Counted from the stretch's first letter, positions 30,501-38,509 are shown. The stretch: 64,000 nucleotides of DNA from Silvimonas terrae (GCF_014202765.1 NZ_JACHHN010000001.1:332118-396117), one strand, 5' to 3'. A program made the numbers and translations. The notes: generated by a model from the letters alone, not told the origin.

Positions 30501-33500
30501 ACGGTAAACGCCTCGAACACCAGCAAGACTTATGGCACGGACGATCATGCTCTGGCGTACACCACCAGCGGTCTGGTGAACGGCACGGTGAAGAGTCTTG
30601 ATGCCAGCGGCAATCTGACCAACGTGGCGCTGAACGATACAGTGGGGAGCACACTGACCGGTAACCTGGGTCGCCAGGCCGGTGAGGGCGTGGGCAACTA
30701 CGCCATTACCAACGGCAGCCTCGCTGCCAACAGCAATTACGCGTTGACGATCAACAAGGCAGGCATCAGCGAGACCATCACCAAAGCCAATCTGGTGGTG
30801 GACGCCGCCAATGCCACCAAGGTTTACGGCAGCGATGACCACGCACTGGCCTATGCCACAAGTGGCTTGGTGAACAGCACTGTGAAGAGCCTGGATGCCA
30901 GCGGTAACCTGGTCAACGTGGCACTGGCCGACACGGCCGCTACCGCGCTGACCGGCAACCTGGGTCGTCAGGCCGGTGAAGGTGTGGGCAACTACGCGAT
31001 CACCAATGGCAGCCTTGCCGCCAACAACAACTACGCATTGACGATCAACACGGCAGGCACCAGCGAAACCATCACCAAAGCCAATCTGGTGGTGGATGCC
31101 GCCAATGCCAGCAAGGTCTACGGCAGTGACGATCCGACGCTGGCGTATACGGCCTCAGGTTTGGTCAACGGCACAGTGAAGAGTCTGGATGCCAGTGGCA
31201 ACCTGGGCAATGTTGCGCTGAACGACACAGCGGCTTCTGCGTTGACGGGCAATCTGGGTCGCCAGGTGGGTGAGGGCGTGGGCAACCATGCGATCACGCA
31301 AGGTAGCCTGGCAGCCAACAGCAACTATGCGCTGACCGTTAACACTGCCGGTGCCAACGAGACGATTACTGCGGCTGCGCTGACGGTGAACTCTTCGAAC
31401 GCCAGCAAGACCTACGGCACGGATGATCCGACACTGGCGTATACCACCAGTGGCTTGATCAACGGCACGGTGAAGAGCCGTGATGCGTCCGGCAACCTGG
31501 TCAACGTGGCACTGGCTGATACAGCCGCTACCGCACTGACCGGCAACCTCGGTCGCCAGGCGGGTGAAGGTGTGGGTAACTACGCCATTACCAACGGTAG
31601 CCTTGCTGCCAACAGCAACTATGCGTTGACGATCAACACGGCAGGCATCAGCGAGACCATTACCAAAGCCAATCTGGTCGTAGACGCCGCCAATGCCACC
31701 AAGGTTTACGGTAGTGACGACCAGGCGCTGGCCTATACGACCTCAGGTTTGGTCAACGGCACGGTGAAGAGCCGCGATGCGTCCGGCAATCTGGTCAATG
31801 TGGCACTGGCCGACACGGCCGCTACCGCGCTGACCGGCAACCTGGGTCGTCAGGCCGGTGAAGGTGTGGGCAACTACGCCATCACCAATGGCAGCCTTGC
31901 CGCCAACAACAACTACGCGTTGACGATCAACACGGCAGGCATCAGCGAAACCATCACCAAAGCCAATCTGGTTGTGGATGCCGCCAATGCCAGCAAGGTC
32001 TACGGCAGTGACGATCCGACGCTGGCGTATACGGCCTCGGGTTTGGTCAACGGCACGGTGAAGAGCCTGGATGCCAGCGGCAACCTGGGCAATGTAGTGC
32101 TGAACGACACAGCGGCTTCTGCGTTGACGGGCAATCTGGGTCGCCAGGTGGGTGAGGGCGTGGGCAACCATTCGATCACGCAAGGTAGCCTTGCGGCCAA
32201 CAGCAACTATGCGCTGACCGTTAACACTGCCGGTGCCAACGAGACGATTACCGCTGCTGCGCTGACGGTGAACTCTTCGAATGCCAGCAAGACCTACGGC
32301 ACGGATGATCCGACACTGGCGTATACCACCAGTGGCTTGATCAACGGCACGGTGAAGAGCCGTGATGCGTCCGGCAACCTGGTCAACGTGGCACTGGCTG
32401 ATACAGCCGCTACCGCACTGACCGGCAACCTCGGTCGCCAGGCGGGTGAAGGTGTGGGTAACTACGCGATCACCAACGGCAGCCTCGCCGCCAACAGCAA
32501 CTATGCGTTGACAATCAACACGGCAGGCACCAGCGAGACCATCACCAAAGCCAATCTGGCGGTGGACGCCGCCAATGCCACCAAGGTTTACGGTAGTGAC
32601 GACCAGGCGCTGGCCTATACGACCTCAGGTTTGGTCAACGGCACGGTGAAGAGCCGCGATGCGTCCGGCAATCTGGTCAATGTGGCACTGGCCGACACGG
32701 CCGCTACCGCGCTGACCGGCAGTCTGGGTCGTCAGGCGGGCGAAGGTGTGGGCAACTACGCCATCACCAACGGCAGCCTGGCGTCAAACGGCAACTATGC
32801 GCTGACGATCAATACCACCGGTGCCAAAGAGACGATCACGAAAGCAAATCTGACCGTGGATGCCGCCAATGTCTCCAAGACCTACGGTAGCGATGACCCG
32901 ACGCTGGCCTATACCACTAGCGGTCTGGTCAACGGCACCGTGAAGAGCCGCGATGCGTCAGGCAACCTGGTCAACGTGGCACTGGCCGATACGGTCGGCA
33001 CAACGCTCACCGGCAACCTGGGTCGCCAATCGGGTGAGGACGTAGGTAACTATGCAATCACCAATGGCAGTCTTGCCGCCAACAGCAACTACGCGCTGAC
33101 AATCCACACCAATGGTGCCAACGAAACGATTACAAAGGCCAACCTGACGGTGACGGTGGCAGCGGAGAATGCCACCAAAGTGTACGGCACGGATGATCCG
33201 ACGTTGAACTACACGGTCAGCGGCCTGGTTCTTGGCTCGGTCAATAGTTGGGATTCCAGCGGTGCGTTGACCACCGTGAATATGAGTGACGCATCAGCCA
33301 CCTCGGTGATCGGTAATCTGGGTCGCGAGTCGGGTGAAGCGGTGGGTCGTTATGCAGTAACCAACGGCAGTATCGGGCTGACGGGTAATGGGTCCAGTGC
33401 TTATAACCTGATCATCAATACCACGAATGTGTTCGAAACCATTACCGCCGCAAATCTGACTGTCATTGCATCCAGTGTCGGCAAGATCTACGGTACCAAT

Positions 33501-35444
33501 GACCAGGCTCTGGCATATACCACCAGCGGTCTGGTGAACGGCACCGTGAAGAGCCTGGATGCCAGCGGCAACCTGATCAACGTGGTGCTGAACGACACAG
33601 TGGGCACCACGCTCACCGGTAACCTGGGGCGCCAGGCGGGCGAAGGCGTGGGCAACCATGCAATCACACAAGGTAGCCTGGCTTCCAACAGCAACTACAC
33701 CTTGACGGTCAACACGGCTGGCGCCAACGAAACAATCAACGCCGCCGCTCTGACTGTCGATGCGTCGAACACCAGCAAGACCTATGGCACGGATGATCAG
33801 ACACTGGCGTACACCACCAGTGGTCTGGTGAACGGCACGGTGAAGAGTCTTGATGCCAGCGGTAACCTGGTCAACGTGGTGCTGAACGACACAACCGCTA
33901 CCGCGCTGACTGGCAATCTGGGCCGCCAGGCGGGTGAAGGCGTAGGCAACTATGCGATCACCAATGGCAGCCTTGCCGCCAACAGCAACTATGCGTTGAC
34001 GATCAATACGGCAGGCACCAGCGAAACCATCACCGAAGCCAATCTGGTGGTGGATGCCGCAAATGCCACCAAGGTTTACGGCAGCGATGATGAGGCGCTG
34101 GCATACACCACCAGCGGTTTGGTAAACGGTACGGTGAAGAGCTATGGCGCCGACGGGGCCTTGGTGAATGTCGCGCTGAATGACACAGAAGGTTCCACAC
34201 TGACCGGCAATCTGGGTCGCGAGGCGGGTGAGGGCGTGGGCAACCATGCAATCACGCAAGGTAGCCTGGCTGCCAACAGCAACTACGCGCTGACCGTCAA
34301 TACAGCGGGCGTCAATGAGGTCATTACTGCCGCGGCGCTGACCGTCGACGCTTCGAACGCCAGCAAGACGTACGGCACGGATGATTCGGAGTTGGCGTTC
34401 ACCGCGACAGGTTTGGTGAATGGCACGGTGAAGAGCTATGCCGCTGACGGTCACCAGGTGGATGTGGCGCTGGCAGACACGACTGCCACTGTGCTGACCG
34501 GTAATCTGGGTCGCCAGTCGGGCGAGGGCGTAGGTAGCTACGCAATCACGAATGGCAGTCTGGCGTCGAATGGCAACTACGCGCTGATGATCAATACCGT
34601 CGGCTCCAGCGAAACGATCACAACGGCCAATCTGACGGTCAATGCTTCGAACGTCACCAAGACCTACGGGACGGATGATCCAACACTGGCCTATACCACC
34701 AGTGGTCTGGTTAATGGCACGGTAAACAGCTATGCCGCTGACGGTACGCGGGTGAACGTCGCGCTGAATGACACCGTAGGCACTACGCTGACGGGCAATC
34801 TGGGCCGCCAGTCGGGGGAAAACGTGGGCCACTACGCGATCACCAACGGTAGCCTAGCCGCCAACAGCAACTACGCATTGACAATCAATACAGCGGGTGC
34901 GAACGAGGTGATCACCCCAGCCGCACTGACAGTCAATGCTTCAAATGCCAGCAAGGTCTTTGGCACGGATGATCCAACGCTTGCATACACCACCAGCGAT
35001 CTGGTCAACAGCACCGTGAAGAGCTACGACGCTGATGGCAATCTTGTGAACGTAGCGCTGAATGACACGGTAGAAAACACGCTGACCGGCAATCTCGAGC
35101 GCGTGGTGGGTGAAGGTGTCGGGTCATACAACATTGGCATTGGTAGCCTGGCCGCTAATCGCAACTACGACCTGAAAAACTTCGTTCCCGGTGAGTTCAC
35201 AATTACTGCGGATCCGTCGGCAAAAGAGGAAGCACCCCACCAAGTGGGCGTGATGAATGTCGAACCTTCCTCACTGGCGTGCTTTATTGGCAACAGCCAG
35301 TTGCAGGCTGGGGATTTGAAGCAAGCCGGGCTTGCGAACAAGGTGCCAGGGGAGATGCCGATGTTGAAAGATTGCCAGCGTGATACGGCGCCCAATATGA
35401 GATGGAAAAAAGTCTCGACCGGGATCAAGTTGACCAAAGGGTAA
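21513..35444 (+). CDS. Giant TpsA exoprotein with MBG/YDG-like repeats
   Basis: This 4643-residue secreted filamentous protein is exported by the TpsB encoded just upstream. It starts with an extended signal peptide region (MNKNRYRLVFNRKRAMLMAV) and a hydrophobic core cut near AFA-AG. The TPS domain follows (about residues 75-330: VINQGSQHAAINWNSFDVG, NRVVG, VNPQGVIFGKGA). Residues about 560-2130 are autotransporter-type beta-helix repeats (NTYTGTTTI-like). From about 2140 come two YDG units, then 23 tandem units of about 98 residues opening SKTYGTDDPTLAY. The C-terminal tail has two cysteines (C4590, C4621), as in HMW1-type surface-anchored adhesins. The repeats are rich in N-x-S/T sequons, the target of the glycosyltransferase encoded next. 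It is probably an adhesin or biofilm fibre. Confidence 0.93.
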   Translation: MNKNRYRLVFNRKRAMLMAVGEHATSQVKGKGAGEPGGCASVANAQYWRTPLSRLKIVAALILGVALPLEAFAAGLPQGGVVVGGSATIQTPNTNRMVINQGSQHAAINWNSFDVGTGKSVQFVQPSSSASVLNRVVGTNGSSQILGTLTANGQVYIVNPQGVIFGKGAVVNAGSFLATTKDIDPANFMAKGSAQLLLKGNGANDGLIVNEGNLSVAPGGWIALVGDQVRNDGVLTAPHGTVALAAGDQATLVLSNGQMVGLTLDAASANANIQNTGMINAQGGRLLLTANGTNTLLNNVINLSGVIDVSGDQGGDVTIQGGTQGMVDLAGVHINAAGTTGSGGHVTVTGQDIRLSGAQIDATGANGGGAVLVGGALHGAADTQRAATVSMDGASSIDASAIQTGNGGTVVLWSNDQTTFGGSIAARGGQLGGNGGMVETSSANTLVFNPVNSVDTRATQGTWGTLLLDPLNIQITHGAAGGNTSGGVNGACVTVNSSITDGQIMAELATSNVTLTASNLTYDDPTVNITSHSGGALTLNAYELQLKGQYGVDGGLNLNASSLGSVIGGNITGSGGLTVSGGGNFTLLGTNTYAGSTTITGATTTLIVGNGSALGALGAGAVVDNGNLMFNVSGPLQVANVISGTGSVAQVGSGTTSLSGANTYSGSTVITGGTLQVETGGRLGSGGVTDNSHLVFNQSGNTTVAGTITGNGDIKQQGAGSTLFAQNVSIARINQSAGTAIFGGNVTLTSGITGTGGTLQVGNGGAGSLNFNAAINTTGNVLFNHAGTVTDSQAITAGNLTFNDGTISTTGAITVGNMTVNGSAATTLNGTLNASGGLLFNSTGLNTVNGVISGAASLTTSGSGNTVLTACNTYTGTNTINAGTVLQVGSGALAGGLGTGAVMDYGTLNFSSNTNLTFANAISGTGDLIRGGSGSTILTGVTNYTGTTTINGAWLQVNGAGLTGTSQIIDNSGIIFNLNSPATVATTISGAGQVLQAGANLTLTGNNTYTGTTTVNSGKWLTVGSANALSSNAGTLAVNGGLDVNGYNLTAANLSGSGWVLNNGANASLTLNASGGSTAAFTGVIKDGTGTLSVVKTGTQQQQFGGNNTYSGGTTINAGAQLVLYGSGQLGNGNVTDNGNLYFWNTPSASVTFTNNISGNGSLTADEGSGGRIILSGNNTYTGTTAVITGYLDIATESALYGGNTAAWTAANIHVANGTGLEVRPGNGTLGTGFTDSDIAQLVGNLSAASGGLANGSYFGIDTANGNYTLSQVLTDTAQGKFVLVADGGKRLTVTGANTYTGQTIVVNGTTLSSSGNALANTSVNLFAGTTYDVQGANATIGSLQGSGTVTDNGANATLTLGADNTGQNFTGVIKNGPAGGGGVLSITKVGTGNENITGANTYSGVTTINCGTLGGNFGNTSLLVNNSTLRFTQSNTTVFNYNYTGTGDLVQSGTGMTILAGNITMLGQVLVQCGTLDFATTSALFGGDTSQWNGNRVLVSNGATLAVMAGNGTYGTGFSASDMTTLLAGLNTSSGGFAAGAAFGIDTSNGNYTLPFVVGDTRQGALGLTALGNHTLVMSNTNTNTGPTSVLAGATLDLTSNTAINASSSVNVLTNGTLIVDAAGTTLGNVSLNGSLIANASGLNINCVSMNGGTLDLHGNNVAVATLLDGTSASSYGVSSRGGTITDSSTLASMLTVGSSNANSDFSGAIQDGAGKVGLTKVGTGVLSVGGGKAFSGGTTIACGTVSLVAGSGYYKNAGNLGSGTITLLGGNLIAQQASTWGGGITFGLSNVINGAANGAIGGSGSSRIQLGGAVSVADGVTLGLTNINAYSNISGTGNLQTGGTVFMTGTNNYTGTTTIGSGTLQINGGNGPSVSSQVTDNGSLVFNTATNFSTSSDIVGTGSLTQSGNGTTTLTGNIGLAGTTTISNGTLQVGNGSAGNWSGTGAITDNSNLVFNTVSNTTLKGLTGTGSANLTIANGTLSLTQPVSLTGANSTLTASAANGMTVTANVSANAGIALTTQQGNLTLSGNLTASNGNITLAAGQGGVLGQASGVDAAGDVILTTPGSLRATVGIGKTVAIYSGNANSATLQTLVANGTLYNKVFGSNTSTVNPNANFGLNLMYRVEPVLPLANGTSVADKIYDGSSRVAVVLSPGSHTTVFDGDSYTFNFDGGVGNGTAASAHAGCWSVNVQPTSAAVTAATLGSCVSGYGNVAFDGLTVNITPATLTVKAAGDSKVYDGTALSNVTANVSGFVGNDSLAGSAAEVFASAHVLGAGQSTLVARNLTNASVAGGGYISDYTVNYVNASGTITAATLTLTANNQSKTYGTSDPMLSYNVAGLQGNDTVSSLQLSGNLGRQAGEGVGSYAISHGSLLSSDTDYVMTINTTGAHETITQANLTVTVSPESTSKIYGSNDQVLQYTTAGVINTTVQSYDANGNLVNVSVNDAGSGAMGGNLGRQSGENVGTYAITLGSLNFSNSNYAVVLNAAGANETIAAANLTVTASNASKTYGADDPTLNYTTSGLISGTVKSYDANGTLVNVALADTVATALTGNLGRQTGEGVGNYAITNGSLGLASGNSSSNYLLTINTTGANETITAAALTVNVSNVSKTYGTDDQTLAYTTSGLVNGTVKSRDASGNLVDVALADTVGTTLTGNLGRQAGEGVGNHAITQGSLAANSNYALTVNTAGAHETITAAALTVNASNASKTYGTDDPTLAYTTSGLVNATVKSLDASGNLVNMALADTAATALTGSLGRQAGEGVGNYAITNGSLAANSNYTLTVNTAGSRETITKANLVVDAANATKVYGSDDQALAFTTSGLANGTVKSRDASGNLVNVALADTAATALTGNLGRQAGEGVGNYAITNGSLASNGNYALTIHTMGTSETITAATLTVNASNAGKTYGTDDQALAYTTTGLVNGTVKSLDASGNLVNVGLNDTVGTTLTGNLGRQAGESVGNHAITQGSLAANSNYALTVNTAGANETINAATLTVNASNTSKTYGTDDHALAYTTSGLVNGTVKSLDASGNLTNVALNDTVGSTLTGNLGRQAGEGVGNYAITNGSLAANSNYALTINKAGISETITKANLVVDAANATKVYGSDDHALAYATSGLVNSTVKSLDASGNLVNVALADTAATALTGNLGRQAGEGVGNYAITNGSLAANNNYALTINTAGTSETITKANLVVDAANASKVYGSDDPTLAYTASGLVNGTVKSLDASGNLGNVALNDTAASALTGNLGRQVGEGVGNHAITQGSLAANSNYALTVNTAGANETITAAALTVNSSNASKTYGTDDPTLAYTTSGLINGTVKSRDASGNLVNVALADTAATALTGNLGRQAGEGVGNYAITNGSLAANSNYALTINTAGISETITKANLVVDAANATKVYGSDDQALAYTTSGLVNGTVKSRDASGNLVNVALADTAATALTGNLGRQAGEGVGNYAITNGSLAANNNYALTINTAGISETITKANLVVDAANASKVYGSDDPTLAYTASGLVNGTVKSLDASGNLGNVVLNDTAASALTGNLGRQVGEGVGNHSITQGSLAANSNYALTVNTAGANETITAAALTVNSSNASKTYGTDDPTLAYTTSGLINGTVKSRDASGNLVNVALADTAATALTGNLGRQAGEGVGNYAITNGSLAANSNYALTINTAGTSETITKANLAVDAANATKVYGSDDQALAYTTSGLVNGTVKSRDASGNLVNVALADTAATALTGSLGRQAGEGVGNYAITNGSLASNGNYALTINTTGAKETITKANLTVDAANVSKTYGSDDPTLAYTTSGLVNGTVKSRDASGNLVNVALADTVGTTLTGNLGRQSGEDVGNYAITNGSLAANSNYALTIHTNGANETITKANLTVTVAAENATKVYGTDDPTLNYTVSGLVLGSVNSWDSSGALTTVNMSDASATSVIGNLGRESGEAVGRYAVTNGSIGLTGNGSSAYNLIINTTNVFETITAANLTVIASSVGKIYGTNDQALAYTTSGLVNGTVKSLDASGNLINVVLNDTVGTTLTGNLGRQAGEGVGNHAITQGSLASNSNYTLTVNTAGANETINAAALTVDASNTSKTYGTDDQTLAYTTSGLVNGTVKSLDASGNLVNVVLNDTTATALTGNLGRQAGEGVGNYAITNGSLAANSNYALTINTAGTSETITEANLVVDAANATKVYGSDDEALAYTTSGLVNGTVKSYGADGALVNVALNDTEGSTLTGNLGREAGEGVGNHAITQGSLAANSNYALTVNTAGVNEVITAAALTVDASNASKTYGTDDSELAFTATGLVNGTVKSYAADGHQVDVALADTTATVLTGNLGRQSGEGVGSYAITNGSLASNGNYALMINTVGSSETITTANLTVNASNVTKTYGTDDPTLAYTTSGLVNGTVNSYAADGTRVNVALNDTVGTTLTGNLGRQSGENVGHYAITNGSLAANSNYALTINTAGANEVITPAALTVNASNASKVFGTDDPTLAYTTSDLVNSTVKSYDADGNLVNVALNDTVENTLTGNLERVVGEGVGSYNIGIGSLAANRNYDLKNFVPGEFTITADPSAKEEAPHQVGVMNVEPSSLACFIGNSQLQAGDLKQAGLANKVPGEMPMLKDCQRDTAPNMRWKKVSTGIKLTKG
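28470..35190 (+). repeat. Twenty-three tandem ~294-bp coding repeats in tpsA
   Basis: Each unit encodes about 98 residues with landmarks K-x-YG-x-DD, GLVNGTVKS, LTGNLGRQ-GEGVG, Y-ITNGSL and NYALT. Units alternate between SKTYGTDD and TKVYGSDD types. The first units are divergent, the middle ones nearly identical and the last ones drift again, as expected of internal amplification. Confidence 0.92.
31098..32861 (+). repeat. Tandem 882-bp duplication inside tpsA
   Basis: Units 10-12 of the repeat array (from 31098) are copied as units 13-15 (from 31980); the offset is 882 bases, three 294-base units. Nucleotide identity is near complete, with a few substitutions such as GTTGCG/GTAGTG, so this is recent. 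Confidence 0.8.
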
Positions 35445-35610
35445 ACAAGGAGCGCCACACAGGGAGGAGTTCTGACAAGGACGCCTCCCTTTCCGGTCAA
35501 TCAGGCCGCGAGTGTAGTTTGGCCGTGCCCCTTGGTATGGCGCCCATTTATCCACATTGTCTGGCCCGAAAGGCAACAGTGATGGATCTCAGGAATTGAA
35601 CAGGAAAATC

Positions 35611-37494
35611 ATGACGGACGCGGTAGATAAAGATATTGCTGGCACAGACGGTGCCGCACAGCCCGCAGAAACAACAAATGGGAACGCCGGGGAGCTGGCA
35701 TTTTCGCTGGAACGATTTGAAGCGCTGGCTTATGCGCGGGAACATGAAGCAGCCATGGGCGAGTTCATGCGCTTTCTGCACATGCTTGACCGAAATTATG
35801 GCGCGCTGGACATGTATTTTGAGGCGAGGATGACAGCGCCGCGTGCGGGTCTGGATGTTGACCCACACATCATCAATCGAATTTGCAGTGCATTGTCTGC
35901 GCTGTTTTCCGATCCGAACTTTTATCTGTCGGGCGAAGGCGCGCGCAGGTTGTTGTTCCTGCATCGGTGGATTTCGACACTGTTCGCAGCCAGCACGTTC
36001 GGCAACGCCGATCATATTCTACGCGCTTTGAACCTGAACGGCCCAGGTGCAGAGAGCGTACAGATCCGCCATGAGCATGTACTCAAATTCTGCGTTCTGT
36101 ACACGCCGAATTCGGAAATCCCGCTCGATATGGACGCGATGTGGGCGTTCAACAAATATCTGGCCGCATCGCTTGCGTGTTCGCTACTGTCTCCGCGTTT
36201 TCTTGGGATGCCTTCAGCACACCACAAGCGGGAAATCTTGCTGCCCTGGCTTGCTGCCAAGCTGGATGAAATTGAAGATCTGAACGTGCTGCCGGTGCAG
36301 ATTTTGCACGATATATATATGCATTGCAGTTACGCAGACGGTGCTGACCGCCATGCCATCAAGGCACCGATCAATCGTTTGGTACGCAAAAAGCTGCTTG
36401 AACAGAACATTACCGATATTGAATTCAAGCCCAAAAAGAAGCCCAAGGGTGAGAAGCCAGTCATGCTGGTGGTGCTTGAATGGTTCTCGGGGGCACATTC
36501 GATTTATCGAACGCATTCTGCTTCGCTTCGTGCCGCGCGGGAAAAGTTCAAGATCGTCGGCGTGGGCATGAAGGATCTTATTGACGATTTGGGACGTGAA
36601 GTATTTGACGAATTCAGGGAAGTGCAGGGCGAAGCGGTACCTTTTGTCAGGGAATTGGCGGAGACCTTGCGACCTGACCTGGTTTATTACCCGGCATTTG
36701 GCATGTTCCCCTCAAGTATCTTCCTGACCAACCTGCGTCTTGCCCCTGTGCAAGTGGTTTCATACGGGCATCCTGCTACCTCCAAATCCCCTTTCATTGA
36801 TTATTTTGTGTTGCCGGAAGATTGGGTGGGTGATCCGGCATGCTTCAGCGAGAAACTGTTGGCCCTGCCAAAAGAGGCGATGCCGTTTGTCCCGTCGACA
36901 CTGGCGATAGACATCGAGCCTAAGTTACGCGTGGCACCGGAAACTCTGCGTATTGCCGTGGCGACCACCGGGATGAAGCTCAATCCCAATTTCATGCGCA
37001 CACTTCGCCGCATCCAGCAAGAAGCCAGTCAGCCGGTTGAGTTCCATTTTTTGATGGGATCCTCCCGCGGCTTGATGTACCTGGAAATTCAACGGTTTAT
37101 CCAGACCTACCTTCCAACCGCAATCATTCACTCTCATCTGCCCTATGCAGAATATCTGGCTATGCTCAACGAGTGCGATCTGTATGCCAATCCCTTCCCG
37201 TTTGGGAATACCAACGGCATTGTGGATGTCACCGCAGTTGGCTTGGTGGGTGTCTGCAAGACTGGGCCAGAAGTGCTGGAACATATTGATGAAGCGCTAT
37301 TTCGCAGAATTGGACTGCCTGGCTGGCTGATCGCCAAAGATGAGGACGAGTACGTGGCTGCTGCCCTGCGCCTTATCGAAGATGAAAAGCTGCGCCTGGA
37401 TCTGCGCCGCCAATTGTTGAAAGACAAAGCGGCGGAGGTGTTCTTCAAGGGTGCGCCAGAGCAGTTTGGTGTTGCGCTGGCGAAACTGATCTGA
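35611..37494 (+). CDS. HMW1C-like N-glycosyltransferase (GT41)
   Basis: This 627-residue protein has the size and pattern of H. influenzae HMW1C (620), a cytoplasmic enzyme that transfers glucose or galactose from UDP-sugars to Asn in N-x-S/T sequons of its partner adhesin before export. The N-terminal half is alpha-helical (HMW1C_N-like). The C-terminal GT-B part shows VVLEWFSGAHSIYRTHS, VVSYGHPATSKSPFIDYFV, HFLMGSSRGLMYLE and LYANPFPFGNTNGIVD, the UDP-sugar binding region of the family. The start at 35611 has an AGGA site 8 bases upstream. It lies 166 bases after tpsA, so TpsA is its natural substrate. Confidence 0.92.
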   Translation: MTDAVDKDIAGTDGAAQPAETTNGNAGELAFSLERFEALAYAREHEAAMGEFMRFLHMLDRNYGALDMYFEARMTAPRAGLDVDPHIINRICSALSALFSDPNFYLSGEGARRLLFLHRWISTLFAASTFGNADHILRALNLNGPGAESVQIRHEHVLKFCVLYTPNSEIPLDMDAMWAFNKYLAASLACSLLSPRFLGMPSAHHKREILLPWLAAKLDEIEDLNVLPVQILHDIYMHCSYADGADRHAIKAPINRLVRKKLLEQNITDIEFKPKKKPKGEKPVMLVVLEWFSGAHSIYRTHSASLRAAREKFKIVGVGMKDLIDDLGREVFDEFREVQGEAVPFVRELAETLRPDLVYYPAFGMFPSSIFLTNLRLAPVQVVSYGHPATSKSPFIDYFVLPEDWVGDPACFSEKLLALPKEAMPFVPSTLAIDIEPKLRVAPETLRIAVATTGMKLNPNFMRTLRRIQQEASQPVEFHFLMGSSRGLMYLEIQRFIQTYLPTAIIHSHLPYAEYLAMLNECDLYANPFPFGNTNGIVDVTAVGLVGVCKTGPEVLEHIDEALFRRIGLPGWLIAKDEDEYVAAALRLIEDEKLRLDLRRQLLKDKAAEVFFKGAPEQFGVALAKLI

Positions 37495-37664
37495 ATGGGA
37501 TGAACAGTCCAGATCCGTTGAAAGCAGACAACTGAGATTCATGGTAATGCCCTGCAGTGCCCGTCGTTGATGCGGAAATACCGTGCGATAACGGGCGCCG
37601 GGTTTACTCATGTATGGCTGGCTTGGACTTGCACCGGCCAATTCAGAACAGCGAGGCGACTTTG

Positions 37665-38507
37665 ATGCAAGATGTCCTTCCCGGTGCTCCGTACCCGCCG
37701 CATCGGTTTCACTTTATTTCGGGTCTGCCAAGGTCCGGCTCAACGCTCCTGGCTGCGCTGTTGCGACAAAATCCCAGGTTCCACGCGGATATGAGTAGTC
37801 CAGTTGCTGGGCTGGTTCATTCACTACTGGGTGAAATGAGCAAACGGAACGAATTTTCCGGGGTGGTCGACGATCACCAACGGAAACGTGTGCTGACTCG
37901 CGTCGTCTCTGCTTTTTATGAAGATCAAACGGCGGAAGTCATTTTCGATACCAATCGTTCCTGGTGTACGGACATTGCCTTGCTTCAGGAATTGCTACCT
38001 GGTACCAAGGTCATTGCGTGCGTTCGGGATATTGTCTGGATACTCGACAGTGTTGAACGACTGGTTCAGCGGAATGTGTTCCAGCCTTCAGGGCTTTTTG
38101 GTTATCGCACCGATGGGTCAATCTATACCCGAGCGGAGACATTGACCGCACATGATGGCCTTGTTGGCAGTGCTTACAACGCGTTGAAGCAAGCCTATTA
38201 CGGCGCGCATTCTGTATCGCTGATGCTCTTGCAGTACGAAACCCTGGCCAGAGACCCGGGGCGAGCGATGGAGGCCGTATACCGTTTTATTGGAGAAACA
38301 CCCTTTATGCATGATTTCGATCACGCACAATACGATGCTTGCGATTTTGATGCCCGGATGGGTACGCCGGGATTGCACGATGTTCGTGCCAAAGTCGAGT
38401 TTTCAGAACGGTCAACGATTGTTCCTCCAGATCTTATAAAGCGCTATGCAGACAGCGCGTTCTGGAAAATACCCTCCCTGAATACCCGCAATGTGCTGGT
38501 GGTGTAG
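37665..38507 (+). CDS. PAPS-dependent sulfotransferase
   Basis: This 280-residue cytoplasmic enzyme has a 5'-phosphosulfate loop at residues 19-27 (SGLPRSGST), a DTNRSW segment near 95-100 and a 3'-phosphate binding region RDIVWILDSVERL at 121-133. Such enzymes move sulfate from PAPS to a hydroxyl on a sugar, a protein tyrosine or a small molecule. The acceptor is not evident; general form recalls the bacterial protein/tyrosine sulfotransferase group (RaxST-like), but that is an impression. The start at 37665 follows a GAGG site. Its stop is 2 bases from the APS kinase start, so the pair is coupled. Position after the glycosyltransferase suggests that TpsA or its glycan is the acceptor. Confidence 0.85.
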   Translation: MQDVLPGAPYPPHRFHFISGLPRSGSTLLAALLRQNPRFHADMSSPVAGLVHSLLGEMSKRNEFSGVVDDHQRKRVLTRVVSAFYEDQTAEVIFDTNRSWCTDIALLQELLPGTKVIACVRDIVWILDSVERLVQRNVFQPSGLFGYRTDGSIYTRAETLTAHDGLVGSAYNALKQAYYGAHSVSLMLLQYETLARDPGRAMEAVYRFIGETPFMHDFDHAQYDACDFDARMGTPGLHDVRAKVEFSERSTIVPPDLIKRYADSAFWKIPSLNTRNVLVV

Positions 38508-38509
38508 GC

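Noticed and set aside
27924-34832. Long minus-strand ORFs opposite the tpsA repeats (up to 556 codons)
   Set aside because: Antisense shadows of a periodic coding sequence; the + strand protein has signal peptide, TPS domain and known repeats.
28470-35190. CRISPR-like periodic repeats
   Set aside because: The period is 294 bases, in frame and protein-coding; no short repeats with unique spacers are seen in the window.
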